Below the pieces are notes generated by a model. The model saw nothing but the letters and a program-made list of their open reading frames with translations, searched no databases and was not told where the DNA came from. Positions 8,788-18,010 of a stretch of DNA of 64,000 bases are shown here, one piece after another. Position 1 is the first letter of the stretch; each line of letters begins with the position of its first letter. Where the stretch lies: positions 81,698 through 145,697 of the forward strand of contig WKFN01000003.1 in NCBI GenBank assembly GCA_014872805.1. The letters are read 5' to 3'. This DNA is from Opacimonas sp014872805 (GTDB taxonomy: Bacteria > Pseudomonadota > Gammaproteobacteria > Enterobacterales > Alteromonadaceae). A program made the translations under genes and the position numbers.

Positions 8788-9990
8788 TTAACTTTTGATG
8801 ATTAGCGCACCGATGACGCGATTATTTTGATTGTTAATAGCACCTTGCGTCACCGTGTAACCGGCTTCGGAAGCTTTGTTTTTGAAGCGTTCTAATTGAC
8901 CAAAATTATCCGCTACCGCTTGCATGCGAATTTCCCCTCGTTTGTGATCAAAACGAATGGATTGGGCTTTAATATTGCCGGCTGCAAAGGCCGTTCCCAA
9001 GTTGCCAAGCATCTGAATACCCGACACTGCACCACCGCTGTTCTCGCGTTGCTGCACATAACGGGTGATCGCTCGTCGCGGGTCGCGATAATTGCCAAGA
9101 CCTGGAAAACTCTGCGCTATATTGGTTTTGATAGACGTTTGCAACGCATCGTTTTGTGCCTTTAACTCCGTGTATTGAAAGCCTTTATTGGCGAGCGCCA
9201 ACCCAAAAGCGAGCGCCACTATCGCTGCAGTATTGCGCCAATATAACCAAGTCGTGTTCGACGTTGCTTTCACTTTATAGGTTTGTTGTAATAAATTACA
9301 CTCAGGTGAATCGCTATGTTGCGCCAAAATATGAATCGGCAGTTCAAGTTCGGCATCGTTGATTGTGACAGGAACAGGTAATGTGAAGGATTGTTGCAAC
9401 TCCGCAGTTAATGTCCTTGCTTCAGTGAGCTCTGGATGCTGCTGGATATAGCCTTGCAGGGTCATCCCCATCCACGATCGTTCCCCCGTCATCCCTTGCC
9501 ATTGTCCGTGGCGCCAGAGGATTTGATCGTCAAGTTGCAAAAGACTCAAAGCATCTGGTGAGGCAGGCAATGCCAGTACATCGGGGACCATGGTATCGCA
9601 CACAAATCCCGCTTCAGATAACCAAGCTTGCCATTGTTGCATTTGTTCATGACTGACTAAAGCTAAAGTTTGCTCGTTTTCTATGCGGGGGCCCAGTGCA
9701 ATAAAGTGCTCATCGACATCAGAGGCCATATCGTCTTCTAACATAAAGCCAATCGATGCCATGACTTTGCGTCCAGCATTGGGAGGCAAGGAGACTGCAG
9801 CTAAGCGTACGGCAGAACTATCGACAATCGCTCGCACGGGACGCCCACCGGCGCGTTCGTGTAAAGTGCTTAACTGCTGCGCATCTGGCAAAATCCCTGA
9901 GGCGAGAATCTGACTTGACGCACTGTCCCACATGCCCCAATAAACAGGCTGTTCTGCGCGAGCGCCAAGACGCAAAATAAGTTGTTCCAC
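8788..9990 (-). CDS. gspL: Type II secretion system protein GspL
   Basis: A 400-residue GspL. The cytoplasmic domain (about 1-240) has the actin-like fold that docks GspE; one membrane span follows (TAAIVALAFGLALANKG, about 252-268), then a periplasmic ferredoxin-like domain that pairs with GspM. The start codon is GTG, placed 2 bases after the gspK stop. Its ribosome binding site GGGAG lies inside the last codons of gspK, which supports both the start and tight coupling. Confidence 0.92.
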   Translation of the reverse strand: MEQLILRLGARAEQPVYWGMWDSASSQILASGILPDAQQLSTLHERAGGRPVRAIVDSSAVRLAAVSLPPNAGRKVMASIGFMLEDDMASDVDEHFIALGPRIENEQTLALVSHEQMQQWQAWLSEAGFVCDTMVPDVLALPASPDALSLLQLDDQILWRHGQWQGMTGERSWMGMTLQGYIQQHPELTEARTLTAELQQSFTLPVPVTINDAELELPIHILAQHSDSPECNLLQQTYKVKATSNTTWLYWRNTAAIVALAFGLALANKGFQYTELKAQNDALQTSIKTNIAQSFPGLGNYRDPRRAITRYVQQRENSGGAVSGIQMLGNLGTAFAAGNIKAQSIRFDHKRGEIRMQAVADNFGQLERFKNKASEAGYTVTQGAINNQNNRVIGALIIKS

Positions 9991-9992
9991 GA

Positions 9993-11051
9993 TTAAAATC
10001 TCCCAAATTTGCGATGCACAACCGTCAGTTCATTATCGTTACTTACGCGCAATAGACTGCTGAGGAAAAAACGACTCTGATCGTATTGTGTTTCTGTACG
10101 CAAAGTAAAATATTCTGTGCTAATTGTAAACCATGCTTGCATCATTGGGTCGAGTTGCAAGGTGTTGAGTAGCGGTTCATTAAAAAAGGCTTGGATGTCA
10201 TCATAGCCATCTTCAGGACGATTGCTGATGAGATTTTGCGCATCCGCTTCCGTTATATTGAGTAACGCACTGAGTAATAACGCATCTTCTTCCGTTAAGG
10301 TGTTGATGTTGACAGTCATCATGTGCTCATTGGGAATGACGCATACATACTTGAGTAATTCAGGTAGCCAAGCGATATCCACGCCATTAACCAGGCGCAA
10401 CTCGGAGATATCAGCCAAAAAGCGATTTGCCGCCAAGTAGGGAAACGCTGTACCGCGATAGGTTTCATCTTCCGCGCCAAGTTGCCGAGCTTGTGAATCC
10501 TCATCAATAAAATCCAGCAGACTATCTCGCACCACCTCAGCATTGTAGGTATCGTTGCCATTGACTCGTCGCACTAATTCGGTAAATGCTTGGGCCAAAT
10601 CACCAACACCAGTCGTGCTAGTTCCATTGGACTGAGTGGAAGCTTGTTGAGCCGGTGCTGTAGATGTTGTGGGAGTAGACGATGCGGACGCTGAACCCGT
10701 TGTCGAGCTGGAAGCGGAGGCGGATATTAAGGCGTTAATATTAAAACACGCTTGGGCATCTTCAAGTTGTGCGGTGATCATGCCGTTTTCAATTGGAAAG
10801 GTAATGGGCTCAGCCCATGGCTGATTCAGGTGAATGATGCCATTACTCAAACTGAGTACTTCCTTCATCGCAATTGTGGCATATTGTTCTGCCCCTAAGG
10901 CAAACCATTGGGCTTGATTTTGGGCTTTGATGTTGGCGGTGCGCTGCCCTTGCAATTGTAAGGAAACGCCCATCTGCATGGCAATAATGCTGACTAAAGC
11001 GACGATAAATAACACCACTAGCAAGGCCGCGCCGCGCTGATGTCGGATCAT
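9993..11051 (-). CDS. gspK: Type II secretion system minor pseudopilin GspK
   Basis: A 352-residue minor pseudopilin that caps the pseudopilus tip with GspI and GspJ. The prepilin site is RGAALLVVLF (cleavage after Gly7) and the hydrophobic helix follows. The large globular region contains the usual alpha-domain insertion (HhH-like KTGE region: NITEADAQNLISNRPEDGYDD). Unusual: residues about 110-150 form a Ser/Thr/Ala-only stretch with little else, placed right after FNINALIS. The stop is immediately before gspL and the start overlaps gspJ by 4 bases. Confidence 0.92.
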   Translation of the reverse strand: MIRHQRGAALLVVLFIVALVSIIAMQMGVSLQLQGQRTANIKAQNQAQWFALGAEQYATIAMKEVLSLSNGIIHLNQPWAEPITFPIENGMITAQLEDAQACFNINALISASASSSTTGSASASSTPTTSTAPAQQASTQSNGTSTTGVGDLAQAFTELVRRVNGNDTYNAEVVRDSLLDFIDEDSQARQLGAEDETYRGTAFPYLAANRFLADISELRLVNGVDIAWLPELLKYVCVIPNEHMMTVNINTLTEEDALLLSALLNITEADAQNLISNRPEDGYDDIQAFFNEPLLNTLQLDPMMQAWFTISTEYFTLRTETQYDQSRFFLSSLLRVSNDNELTVVHRKFGRF

Positions 11052-11683
11052 GAGCTTACTCCTTGCGGCAAAATAGCAAATTCACGGCGAATTTCACCAA
11101 AGGTTTCAGAGGTGATGACAATCGCAATGCCACGAGGGAGTTGTTTACCTGTGAACTGTTCTTCCCACTGGATTTCATTGCGATTGTTGGTGCCAATGGC
11201 GAACTCAAATATCAAATTAGACACATTAGGTAATAACATCCGGGTTTGCGGTTCGGTGTTCGTCACATTGTCAATAAAAAATGTATAGATCCGTTCCAGC
11301 TCATTACTGCCGTTAAGACGATAGCCAACGCCTTGGAGGTTGGAACGAGGCTGGCGTTGTAATGGATTGGCCCAGCCGTTGCGGGTAAACAAAATACCAT
11401 CTGCTAGGGAGTCGGCAACACCATTTCCCCCTTGAATCACGACTTCATTGTCTTGACCTGACAGACGAGGCGCTAAAGCAATAATTTGAGACATATCTCG
11501 TTCGATCACCATCATACTGCGCTGGAGCATTTCTAGCTCTTGCATTTGGGTATCCGAGGCTTTGGCAGAATCAATCACGCTACTCAAAACGGTACTTGAG
11601 GCCACCGCAATAATGGCAAGAATGGCGACAGCCACCAAAATTTCGATTAGGGTAAACCCGTGATGTCGGCCTTGCACAATCAT
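11048..11683 (-). CDS. gspJ: Type II secretion system minor pseudopilin GspJ
   Basis: A 211-residue minor pseudopilin. The prepilin leader ends HHG and the mature protein begins FTLIEILVAVAILAI, with the conserved Glu at +5. The rest is a beta-rich pilin head containing the GspJ pattern RMLLPNVSNLIFEF. It forms the tip complex with GspI and GspK. The start is immediately after the gspI stop (shared base) and the stop overlaps the gspK start. Confidence 0.92.
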   Translation of the reverse strand: MIVQGRHHGFTLIEILVAVAILAIIAVASSTVLSSVIDSAKASDTQMQELEMLQRSMMVIERDMSQIIALAPRLSGQDNEVVIQGGNGVADSLADGILFTRNGWANPLQRQPRSNLQGVGYRLNGSNELERIYTFFIDNVTNTEPQTRMLLPNVSNLIFEFAIGTNNRNEIQWEEQFTGKQLPRGIAIVITSETFGEIRREFAILPQGVSS

Positions 11684-12102
11684 TACGAACGTTCCACAGG
11701 TGGGGTAAAGAAGGTCACAACATCGGTAATGGTTGTTTTCATATCGGAATCAAGGCTGACCCAGACTCGAACTTGAACCATATCGTCCACTTCGGTTTTG
11801 CTCACATCTTGACGCCAGTACCAAGTCCTATCGAGCATTGTCATCTCACCCTTAGCATTTTTTTCCAAAGGCCAACGACGTTCGATATGGATTTGATTGA
11901 GGCGGTTATTGGCAACATACGTGGCAACCGTAACGTCTTTGATTTGACTCACGCCCGTTAAATTATCACTGGTCGCTTTCAGTACAGCAACACCGGTTAA
12001 GCCAAAGATCAACAGCGCAACCATGACTTCAATGAGCGTCAAACCACGTTGTTTCTGCTTAGATAAATGCGTGTGTTTTGGGAGGCGTCGGCGTGGATTC
12101 AC
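11683..12102 (-). CDS. gspI: Type II secretion system minor pseudopilin GspI
   Basis: A 139-residue minor pseudopilin. The prepilin site is KQKQRG followed by LTLIEVMVALLIFGLTG, with Glu at +5. Leader length is about 20 residues, longer than in its neighbours. The start codon is GTG, within a GTGA overlap with the gspH stop, so the gene is coupled to gspH. GspI starts the tip-complex assembly with GspJ and GspK. Confidence 0.92.
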   Translation of the reverse strand: MNPRRRLPKHTHLSKQKQRGLTLIEVMVALLIFGLTGVAVLKATSDNLTGVSQIKDVTVATYVANNRLNQIHIERRWPLEKNAKGEMTMLDRTWYWRQDVSKTEVDDMVQVRVWVSLDSDMKTTITDVVTFFTPPVERS

Positions 12103-12713
12103 AGGATATCTTCCTCGTCATACTCCATGATCAATGGCAAAAAGCCTTGTCCTTGTACTTGTATTGCCAAAGGTCGCGCATCGCCAAACTGCTCACCTAA
12201 ATAAGAAAATTCGACAGCAAAATCACCAATTTCGCCACTGGGATACAAAAATAACTCAGGCGGTGGTGGTGGTTCGTCTTCTGGATCGCCAATCTGCACG
12301 CCAGCACTGCTGACCGAGAGTTCTTCGTCAAATAAACTACCAGAGCCTAAAAATGAATCATCGTCTAACCAAGCTAAACCGTCTAGTTTTACCTTAAATG
12401 TAAACCGTTCAGGCATGGCGTAGGCTTCCATCCATTGTGCTCCTTCAAGAGGCAGCCATTCTTCACTATCAGACAACTCAACGAAACTATAGGTGAGCGT
12501 TTCTTTGTTCAAGCGCACCCCAATTAGAGTTTGATTAAGTACCGCAAAATCAGATGCAATCGCAAGTTTGGCAGCAAACCGTTTAGCTTCTTGTTCAAGT
12601 TGTTGCGCGGGCTCTTCACGCAGCGGATTGACGACAATCATGCTTGCGACCATACCCATGACGAGCAGGACCAGCATGATTTCGATTAACGAGAATCCGC
12701 GACGAGCGTGCAT
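12099..12713 (-). CDS. gspH: Type II secretion system minor pseudopilin GspH
   Basis: A 204-residue minor pseudopilin with prepilin site RRG followed by FSLIEIMLVLLVMGM (Glu at +5). It is larger than the family average; the extra length is an acidic, Pro-rich loop (DPEDEPPPPPELFLYPSGEIGDF region, about 153-175) before the terminal strands that carry the GspH YPSGE motif. GspH sits between the GspG shaft and the GspI-J-K tip. Three bases separate it from gspG. Confidence 0.9.
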   Translation of the reverse strand: MHARRGFSLIEIMLVLLVMGMVASMIVVNPLREEPAQQLEQEAKRFAAKLAIASDFAVLNQTLIGVRLNKETLTYSFVELSDSEEWLPLEGAQWMEAYAMPERFTFKVKLDGLAWLDDDSFLGSGSLFDEELSVSSAGVQIGDPEDEPPPPPELFLYPSGEIGDFAVEFSYLGEQFGDARPLAIQVQGQGFLPLIMEYDEEDIL

Positions 12714-12716
12714 GGA

Positions 12717-13160
12717 CTATTTTAAGTAGTCGTTGAGATTCCAAGTACCGATATCATCATCAGTGCCTGGCTCACCATCTGGACCATAGGAAAAAATATC
12801 GACCAAGCCAACTTCTCCTGGACTGATCAGCTGATAATCATTACCCCAAGGATCTTGAGGGAGACGTTTGATAAAACCTTGCGCAGGATAGTTGCGTGGC
12901 ATGGGATCAATCTGAGGCTCAGATACCAAAGCGTCCAGCCCCTGTTCGGTGGTCGGAAAAATATTGGTTTGTAATTTATAACGCTCGATTGCGCTTTCCA
13001 AAGATTGGATATCGACCGCGGCTTTTTTGAGTTGTGCGGTTTCTTGGTTACCCAAAATTTGAGGCGCGACGATTGATGCCATGATCGCGATGATCACCAG
13101 CACTACCATAATCTCAATCAAACTGAAGACACGGGCGTGGCGCAAAGAGGATATGTTCAT
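12717..13160 (-). CDS. gspG: Type II secretion system major pseudopilin GspG
   Basis: A 147-residue major pseudopilin, the subunit of the periplasmic pseudopilus shaft. After the helix it has the GspG head with YKLQTNIFPTTEQGLDAL, then PWGNDYQ and the C-terminal calcium site pattern SYGPDGEPGTDDDIGTWN. Odd: the residue before the mature Phe is Val (RHARV, then FSLIE), where prepilin peptidase needs Gly. The codon is GTC; GGC would restore Gly with one base change. The Glu at +5 is present. It sits between gspF (1 shared base) and gspH. Confidence 0.93.
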   Translation of the reverse strand: MNISSLRHARVFSLIEIMVVLVIIAIMASIVAPQILGNQETAQLKKAAVDIQSLESAIERYKLQTNIFPTTEQGLDALVSEPQIDPMPRNYPAQGFIKRLPQDPWGNDYQLISPGEVGLVDIFSYGPDGEPGTDDDIGTWNLNDYLK

Positions 13161-14389
13161 TACAAATTCACCATACTGTTAAGAGCTAAAATAGGTTGCA
13201 AAATGGCAAGGACGATAAATAAAACAATCGTCGCCATAAAGACAATTAAAAAGGGTTCAAACACTTTAAGACTGATATTGACTAGACTTTCAAATTCGCG
13301 ATCTTGGTTATCTGCCGCTCGGGCAAGCATCCCTTGTAACTCGCCAGATTTTTCACCCGCAGCAATCATATGCATCATCATCGGTGGGAATATTTTGGTT
13401 CGCTCTAGAGACGCTCGTAAACTAGCCCCTTCTTTAACTTGCATCGCCGCTGCCCCAACTTCGCGTTTGATGAAGCGATTGGCAAGCACATCTGAGGCAA
13501 TGCGCATGGCTTCTAATAATGGCACAGCACTGGCGGTCAAAATTGATAATGTGCGAGCAAAGCGAGCTGTATTTAAACCGCGATTGACTCGACCAATCAA
13601 GGGAAGTGATAAAATCCATTGATGATAACGCAATTGAACATGTGGAATAGAGAGTAGTTTACTGACGATTAATCCAATAATAAGTAGAAATACGGCAAAT
13701 AAAATGCCGTGGTTTTGCACAAATGCACTGATGTCCATCAAGATCTGCGTCATTGTAGGGAGGTCTTGTCCCATGTGGTCAAATTGCCCGACAATTTTGG
13801 GCACAACAACGGTCAGTAACATGATGACAATACCCAGTGCAAAGACCATCATAATCACTGGATAAACGAGCGCTTGGATAATTTGCGATCGGGTCTTTTC
13901 GCGATTTTCAGTATAATCGGCTAAGCGTTCTAACACGGTATCGAGATGCCCTGATTTTTCACCTGCTGCCACCATGGCCACAAACAAATCATCAAATATC
14001 GATGGAAATTCCCGCAACGCATCGGCCAAAGTGTAGCCCTCAACGACGCGCGAGCGCACAGCCATAAGCATTTTTTTGTGACGTGTTTTTTCAGCTTGTT
14101 CTGCTACAGCGAATAAAGATTCTTCAATGGGCAGGCCAGATTCAACCAAAGTGGCTAGTTGCCTCGTTAACAGAGCAAGTTCCGCCGCACTGATGCGCTG
14201 ACGAGTAATTAGGCGACTGAGATCAAATGAGGAAGTGTTCGCCGGTGTTTCTTTGACTTGTTCAACTTCCACAGGAATGAGTTTTTGTTCACGCAGTTGC
14301 GCTCGGATTTGCCTTGCGTTATCACCTTCGAGAACGCCTTTTTTGGTTTTACCCGCTAAATCTAAAGCTTCATACGCAAATGCCGCCAT
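13160..14389 (-). CDS. gspF: Type II secretion system inner membrane protein GspF
   Basis: A 409-residue inner-membrane platform protein with two GspF repeats (about 70-200 and 275-400). Three membrane segments are visible: about 175-197 (MMVFALGIVIMLLTVVVP), 225-245 (ILFAVFLLIIGLIV), and at the C-terminus (FLIVFMATIVLFIVLAILQP). Each repeat has the ESG and AGEKSG motifs. GspF works with GspE to drive pseudopilus growth. The stop overlaps the gspG start by one base; the start is 3 bases after the gspE stop. Confidence 0.95.
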   Translation of the reverse strand: MAAFAYEALDLAGKTKKGVLEGDNARQIRAQLREQKLIPVEVEQVKETPANTSSFDLSRLITRQRISAAELALLTRQLATLVESGLPIEESLFAVAEQAEKTRHKKMLMAVRSRVVEGYTLADALREFPSIFDDLFVAMVAAGEKSGHLDTVLERLADYTENREKTRSQIIQALVYPVIMMVFALGIVIMLLTVVVPKIVGQFDHMGQDLPTMTQILMDISAFVQNHGILFAVFLLIIGLIVSKLLSIPHVQLRYHQWILSLPLIGRVNRGLNTARFARTLSILTASAVPLLEAMRIASDVLANRFIKREVGAAAMQVKEGASLRASLERTKIFPPMMMHMIAAGEKSGELQGMLARAADNQDREFESLVNISLKVFEPFLIVFMATIVLFIVLAILQPILALNSMVNL

Positions 14390-14392
14390 GGC

Positions 14393-15949
14393 TTATTCCT
14401 CTCGCGTGACGCGTAAAACTTCTTCAAGCGAAGTGATGCCAGCAAGGATTTTATCGCGGCCATCTGCACGAATCGATGGGTTGGTTTGGCGCAAGTATTT
14501 TTCTATGGCTTGTTCGCCCTTTCCATCGTGAATTAAGTTGCGGATGGTTTCATCGACCAAAAGCATTTCATGAATGCCAGTACGACCTTTGTAACCGGTG
14601 TGATTACATGCGACACACCCCACAGGCTTATAGATGACCGTGCCTACTCGAGCACCATTGAGCAAAGCGGCTTCTTGTTCGTTGATCGGATGTTCATTTT
14701 TGCACTCATCACATAAGGTTCGGACTAAGCGTTGTGATAAAACACCAAGCAAGGAGGATGAAAGTAAAAAGGGCTCAATGCCCATGTCCTCTAGACGAGT
14801 AATGGCACCGGCCGCTGTATTGGTGTGTAGTGTCGACATCACAAGGTGACCGGTTAATGAGGCTTGTACAGCAATTTGTGCGGTTTCTAAATCACGGATC
14901 TCTCCGACCATGACGACATCTGGGTCTTGACGCAAAATCGCCCGTAAGCCTCGAGCAAAGGTCATGTCGACTTTTGGATTGACTTGGGTTTGACCTATAC
15001 CTTGAATATCAAACTCAATCGGATCTTCAACAGTCAGGATATTGCGATCTTTGGCATTGATTTCAGTTAATCCAGCATACAAGGTCGTAGACTTACCTGA
15101 ACCGGTTGGACCGGTTACCAAGATGATGCCGTGGGGCTTGCGGATCAGCCCAGAAAAAATCTCGCGATTGCGTGAGGTCATGCCCAAATCAGTGAGGTTC
15201 AAGCGCGCGTTGTTTTTGTCTAATAAACGCAATACGACGCGTTCGCCGTGGCTAGATGGCATCGTGGATACCCGTACATCAACTGCGCGACCGCCAATTT
15301 TTAACGCGATACGACCATCTTGAGGGACGCGCTTCTCAGCAATATCCAAACGCGCCATGACTTTGATCCGCGACACCAACATAGTAGACATCTTACGGTT
15401 GGGTTTGAGAATTTCACGTAATACGCCATCCACTCTAAAACGCACGACAAGTTGGTTTTCAAAGGTTTCGATGTGAATATCTGATGCGCCTTCTTTAATC
15501 GCTTCGCCAAGAAGTGCATTGATCAACTTGATAATCGGTGCATCGTCTTCGGTTTCTAATAAGTCTTCGGTTTCGGTTAGATCTTCTGCCAAAGCAAACA
15601 AATCGGATTCGTTACCCAAGTCTTCCATTAACTGCTTAGCTTGAGAAGAATCGCGTTGGTACATGCTGGTGAGCAATTCTTCAAAGCGCTCGGCACCGAC
15701 TAACTTGAGATTAAATGGCAGGCCGTACACACGCCGTACTTCTGCTACGATTTGCGGCGCCGTGTCATGTGTGACATACACATCGGCCAGCGCATCATCG
15801 CTGGTTTGTGCCGCTATCGCATCGAGCAAAATAGTATGGCGCTTAGCAAAACCAAAACTCAGTATTTTGGCCTCAGCACTCACTGGCGCAGTATCTTGAG
15901 ACGCTAATGGCTCTGGTGATTCTGGTGCATCAACTAAAGCATCAGTCAT
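14393..15949 (-). CDS. gspE: Type II secretion system ATPase GspE
   Basis: A 518-residue secretion ATPase, cytoplasmic and recruited to the membrane by GspL. Landmarks are Walker A GPTGSGKST (280-288), the Asp box around ILTVEDPIE, Walker B VVMVGEIRD (about 345-353), the His box STLHTNTA, and a zinc motif CDEC (413-416) plus CVAC (445-448), which is typical of GspE and absent from some paralogs. It powers pseudopilus assembly. An acidic loop (DLTETEDLLETEDD) lies before the N2 domain. Three bases separate it from gspF. Confidence 0.96.
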   Translation of the reverse strand: MTDALVDAPESPEPLASQDTAPVSAEAKILSFGFAKRHTILLDAIAAQTSDDALADVYVTHDTAPQIVAEVRRVYGLPFNLKLVGAERFEELLTSMYQRDSSQAKQLMEDLGNESDLFALAEDLTETEDLLETEDDAPIIKLINALLGEAIKEGASDIHIETFENQLVVRFRVDGVLREILKPNRKMSTMLVSRIKVMARLDIAEKRVPQDGRIALKIGGRAVDVRVSTMPSSHGERVVLRLLDKNNARLNLTDLGMTSRNREIFSGLIRKPHGIILVTGPTGSGKSTTLYAGLTEINAKDRNILTVEDPIEFDIQGIGQTQVNPKVDMTFARGLRAILRQDPDVVMVGEIRDLETAQIAVQASLTGHLVMSTLHTNTAAGAITRLEDMGIEPFLLSSSLLGVLSQRLVRTLCDECKNEHPINEQEAALLNGARVGTVIYKPVGCVACNHTGYKGRTGIHEMLLVDETIRNLIHDGKGEQAIEKYLRQTNPSIRADGRDKILAGITSLEEVLRVTREE

Positions 15950-15951
15950 GG

Positions 15952-17997
15952 CTAGTCATCTTTTTTGTCTTTGGCTTCAAGGTATTCTTCGAAGCTAGGT
16001 GGCAAACTGAGAGCGTCATCCCATGCTGGCAATTCGGGCCCTTTTTTGAATGGCATCAAAGGAATGCCATCCGCTTGGCGATCGAGTTGCTGAGCGCGAA
16101 TGTAGTTGTATTTGCGATGCGATATCTCATTCATTGTCGCCGCATCACGGACAATTGACGGACGCAAAAATACCATTAAGTTGCGCTTGCGTTTACTTGA
16201 AGAAGTCGATTTGAACAAGTTGCCGACAATCGGAATATCGCCTAGTAATGGGACTTTGCTGACGCTTTCTTGCACTTCTTCATCAATTAGACCTCCCAGC
16301 ACTATGGTTCCGCCGTCATCGACAATGACCGTAGTTTTGATTTCACGTTTATTGATAGAAATATCTACTGCCGTTGCGCCAGACACGCTTGAGACTTCTT
16401 GTTCGATCAAGAGTTGTACGGCATTACCTTCGTTGATTTGCGGGGTGACTTTAAGCTTAATGCCCACTTCTTCACGATCAACCGACTGAGTTTGTAACTG
16501 TGAATTTGAGTTAGATGAAATGGCGCCCAAAATCGGCACTTCCTGACCAACAATAAAGAACGCTTCTTCGTTATCCATGGTGGTGAGATGAGGGGTCGCC
16601 AAAATATTGGAATTGGTATCAGTCGATACAGCCTGTACAACCGCACCCCAACCATCATCAATGATGCCGGCAATCAAACCATTGGCCCCACCGAGTAATT
16701 GAGCCAACGGCTGGAAATTACCTTCCACGGTATCGCTCGAACTGACCACTTCGCCATTGGCGGTGATATTGGTTCGGTTGACCTCGCGATTTTCTGCTTG
16801 TCTAGCTGCAACGGCCAGCGCACCGACACCCGCAACCCCGTTTGTGAACTGAGTGCCACCGCCATCTTCAGAAACTACCTGCACGCCAAGTGTGGTGCCA
16901 TCTCCTTCGAAAACTTCAACAATAATCGCTTCGACTTGGACTTGTGCGCGGCGAATATCCAGCTGACGAATAACCTCTTCTAGCGACCGCATCATGTCAG
17001 GTTCTGCAGTGATGACCAAAGAGTTTGAGTCTTCGTGGGCATCAATACTGACTTCGCGATTGTTGGATTTGGCTTTGCTACCGCCTTGTTCTTCGGCTTG
17101 AATGGTTTTGGACACGCCCTCAAGCACTTTGACCAAATCTTCGGCTTTCGCGTAATTCAAGAAAATGACTCGCGTATTACCGCTGGTTTCTAATTCTTGG
17201 TCCATGCGTGTAATCAAATTGACTAAGCGCTGACGAGCTTTGATATCCCCAGATACGATGACTGAGTTGGTGCGATCATCGGCCACGACGCGGGGGGCGG
17301 CTTTACCGGCACTGTTATTGTTGCCTCGAGATTTGTTGATGCTATCAATGATGCGCACCATCTCAGACGCTGAGGCATACTTGAGTTTAACGATTTCGAC
17401 TTCTTCATCACCGGCGCGGTCGACGCGTTCAATGATTTCTACGAGGCGATTTATGGTCGCAGCACGACCGGTTAACATGATGACATTGGACGCATCGTGA
17501 CTCACGACATTACCGGCGTTTTGCGTATCGTTGAGTTGCCTTAATAGTGGGGCGAGTTCACGCACGGGTACGTTGTATAGAGGAATAACACGAGTAACCA
17601 TCTCATCGCCTTTGAGTAAGTCATCTTCGACCACTGGTAAATTTGAGTTCTTAGCATCTTTAGAACGAATGACTTTGAGCACGCCGTTGGGCATTTCGAC
17701 CACTGCAAAATCATACACTTCAAGGACGTTTAAGAAAAATTGATAGTACTGCGCTTCGCTTAATAGATCGTAACTGCGCACAGAGATTTTGCCTCGCACA
17801 TTAGGGTCAACAATGATGGTGCGTTTTAGGTTTTTGCCAACGATCGCGATAAACTCATTGATATCGGTATTTTTGAAATTAGGAGAGTACTGCGCCTGAG
17901 CAAAACTCGGTTGTGAGAGTGCAGTTAAACCAATAGCAACACTGAGCAATGCCGCGATAGAGGCGTGTCGGAGAAAATACGAAGAACCAAATAACAT
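15952..17997 (-). CDS. gspD: Type II secretion system secretin GspD
   Basis: A 681-residue outer-membrane secretin. A signal peptide (HASIAALLSVAIGLTALSQPSFA) is followed by N0 (FKNTDINEFIAIVGKNLKRT), three N1-N3 repeats that include VRELAPLLRQLND and VIFLNYAKAEDLVKVLEGV, and the C-terminal secretin barrel with VPLLGDIPIVGNLF. A short S domain follows (LDRQADGIPLMPFKKGPELP), suggesting a pilotin or equivalent helps it reach the outer membrane. It is the exit gate for exoproteins. Two bases separate it from gspE, 13 bases from gspC. Confidence 0.96.
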   Translation of the reverse strand: MLFGSSYFLRHASIAALLSVAIGLTALSQPSFAQAQYSPNFKNTDINEFIAIVGKNLKRTIIVDPNVRGKISVRSYDLLSEAQYYQFFLNVLEVYDFAVVEMPNGVLKVIRSKDAKNSNLPVVEDDLLKGDEMVTRVIPLYNVPVRELAPLLRQLNDTQNAGNVVSHDASNVIMLTGRAATINRLVEIIERVDRAGDEEVEIVKLKYASASEMVRIIDSINKSRGNNNSAGKAAPRVVADDRTNSVIVSGDIKARQRLVNLITRMDQELETSGNTRVIFLNYAKAEDLVKVLEGVSKTIQAEEQGGSKAKSNNREVSIDAHEDSNSLVITAEPDMMRSLEEVIRQLDIRRAQVQVEAIIVEVFEGDGTTLGVQVVSEDGGGTQFTNGVAGVGALAVAARQAENREVNRTNITANGEVVSSSDTVEGNFQPLAQLLGGANGLIAGIIDDGWGAVVQAVSTDTNSNILATPHLTTMDNEEAFFIVGQEVPILGAISSNSNSQLQTQSVDREEVGIKLKVTPQINEGNAVQLLIEQEVSSVSGATAVDISINKREIKTTVIVDDGGTIVLGGLIDEEVQESVSKVPLLGDIPIVGNLFKSTSSSKRKRNLMVFLRPSIVRDAATMNEISHRKYNYIRAQQLDRQADGIPLMPFKKGPELPAWDDALSLPPSFEEYLEAKDKKDD

Positions 17998-18010
17998 ATG
18001 AATACCTTGT

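Noticed and set aside
13437..13622. Long frames antisense to the gsp genes
   Set aside because: They are out of frame with recognised domains and lack ribosome sites, so they look like shadows.
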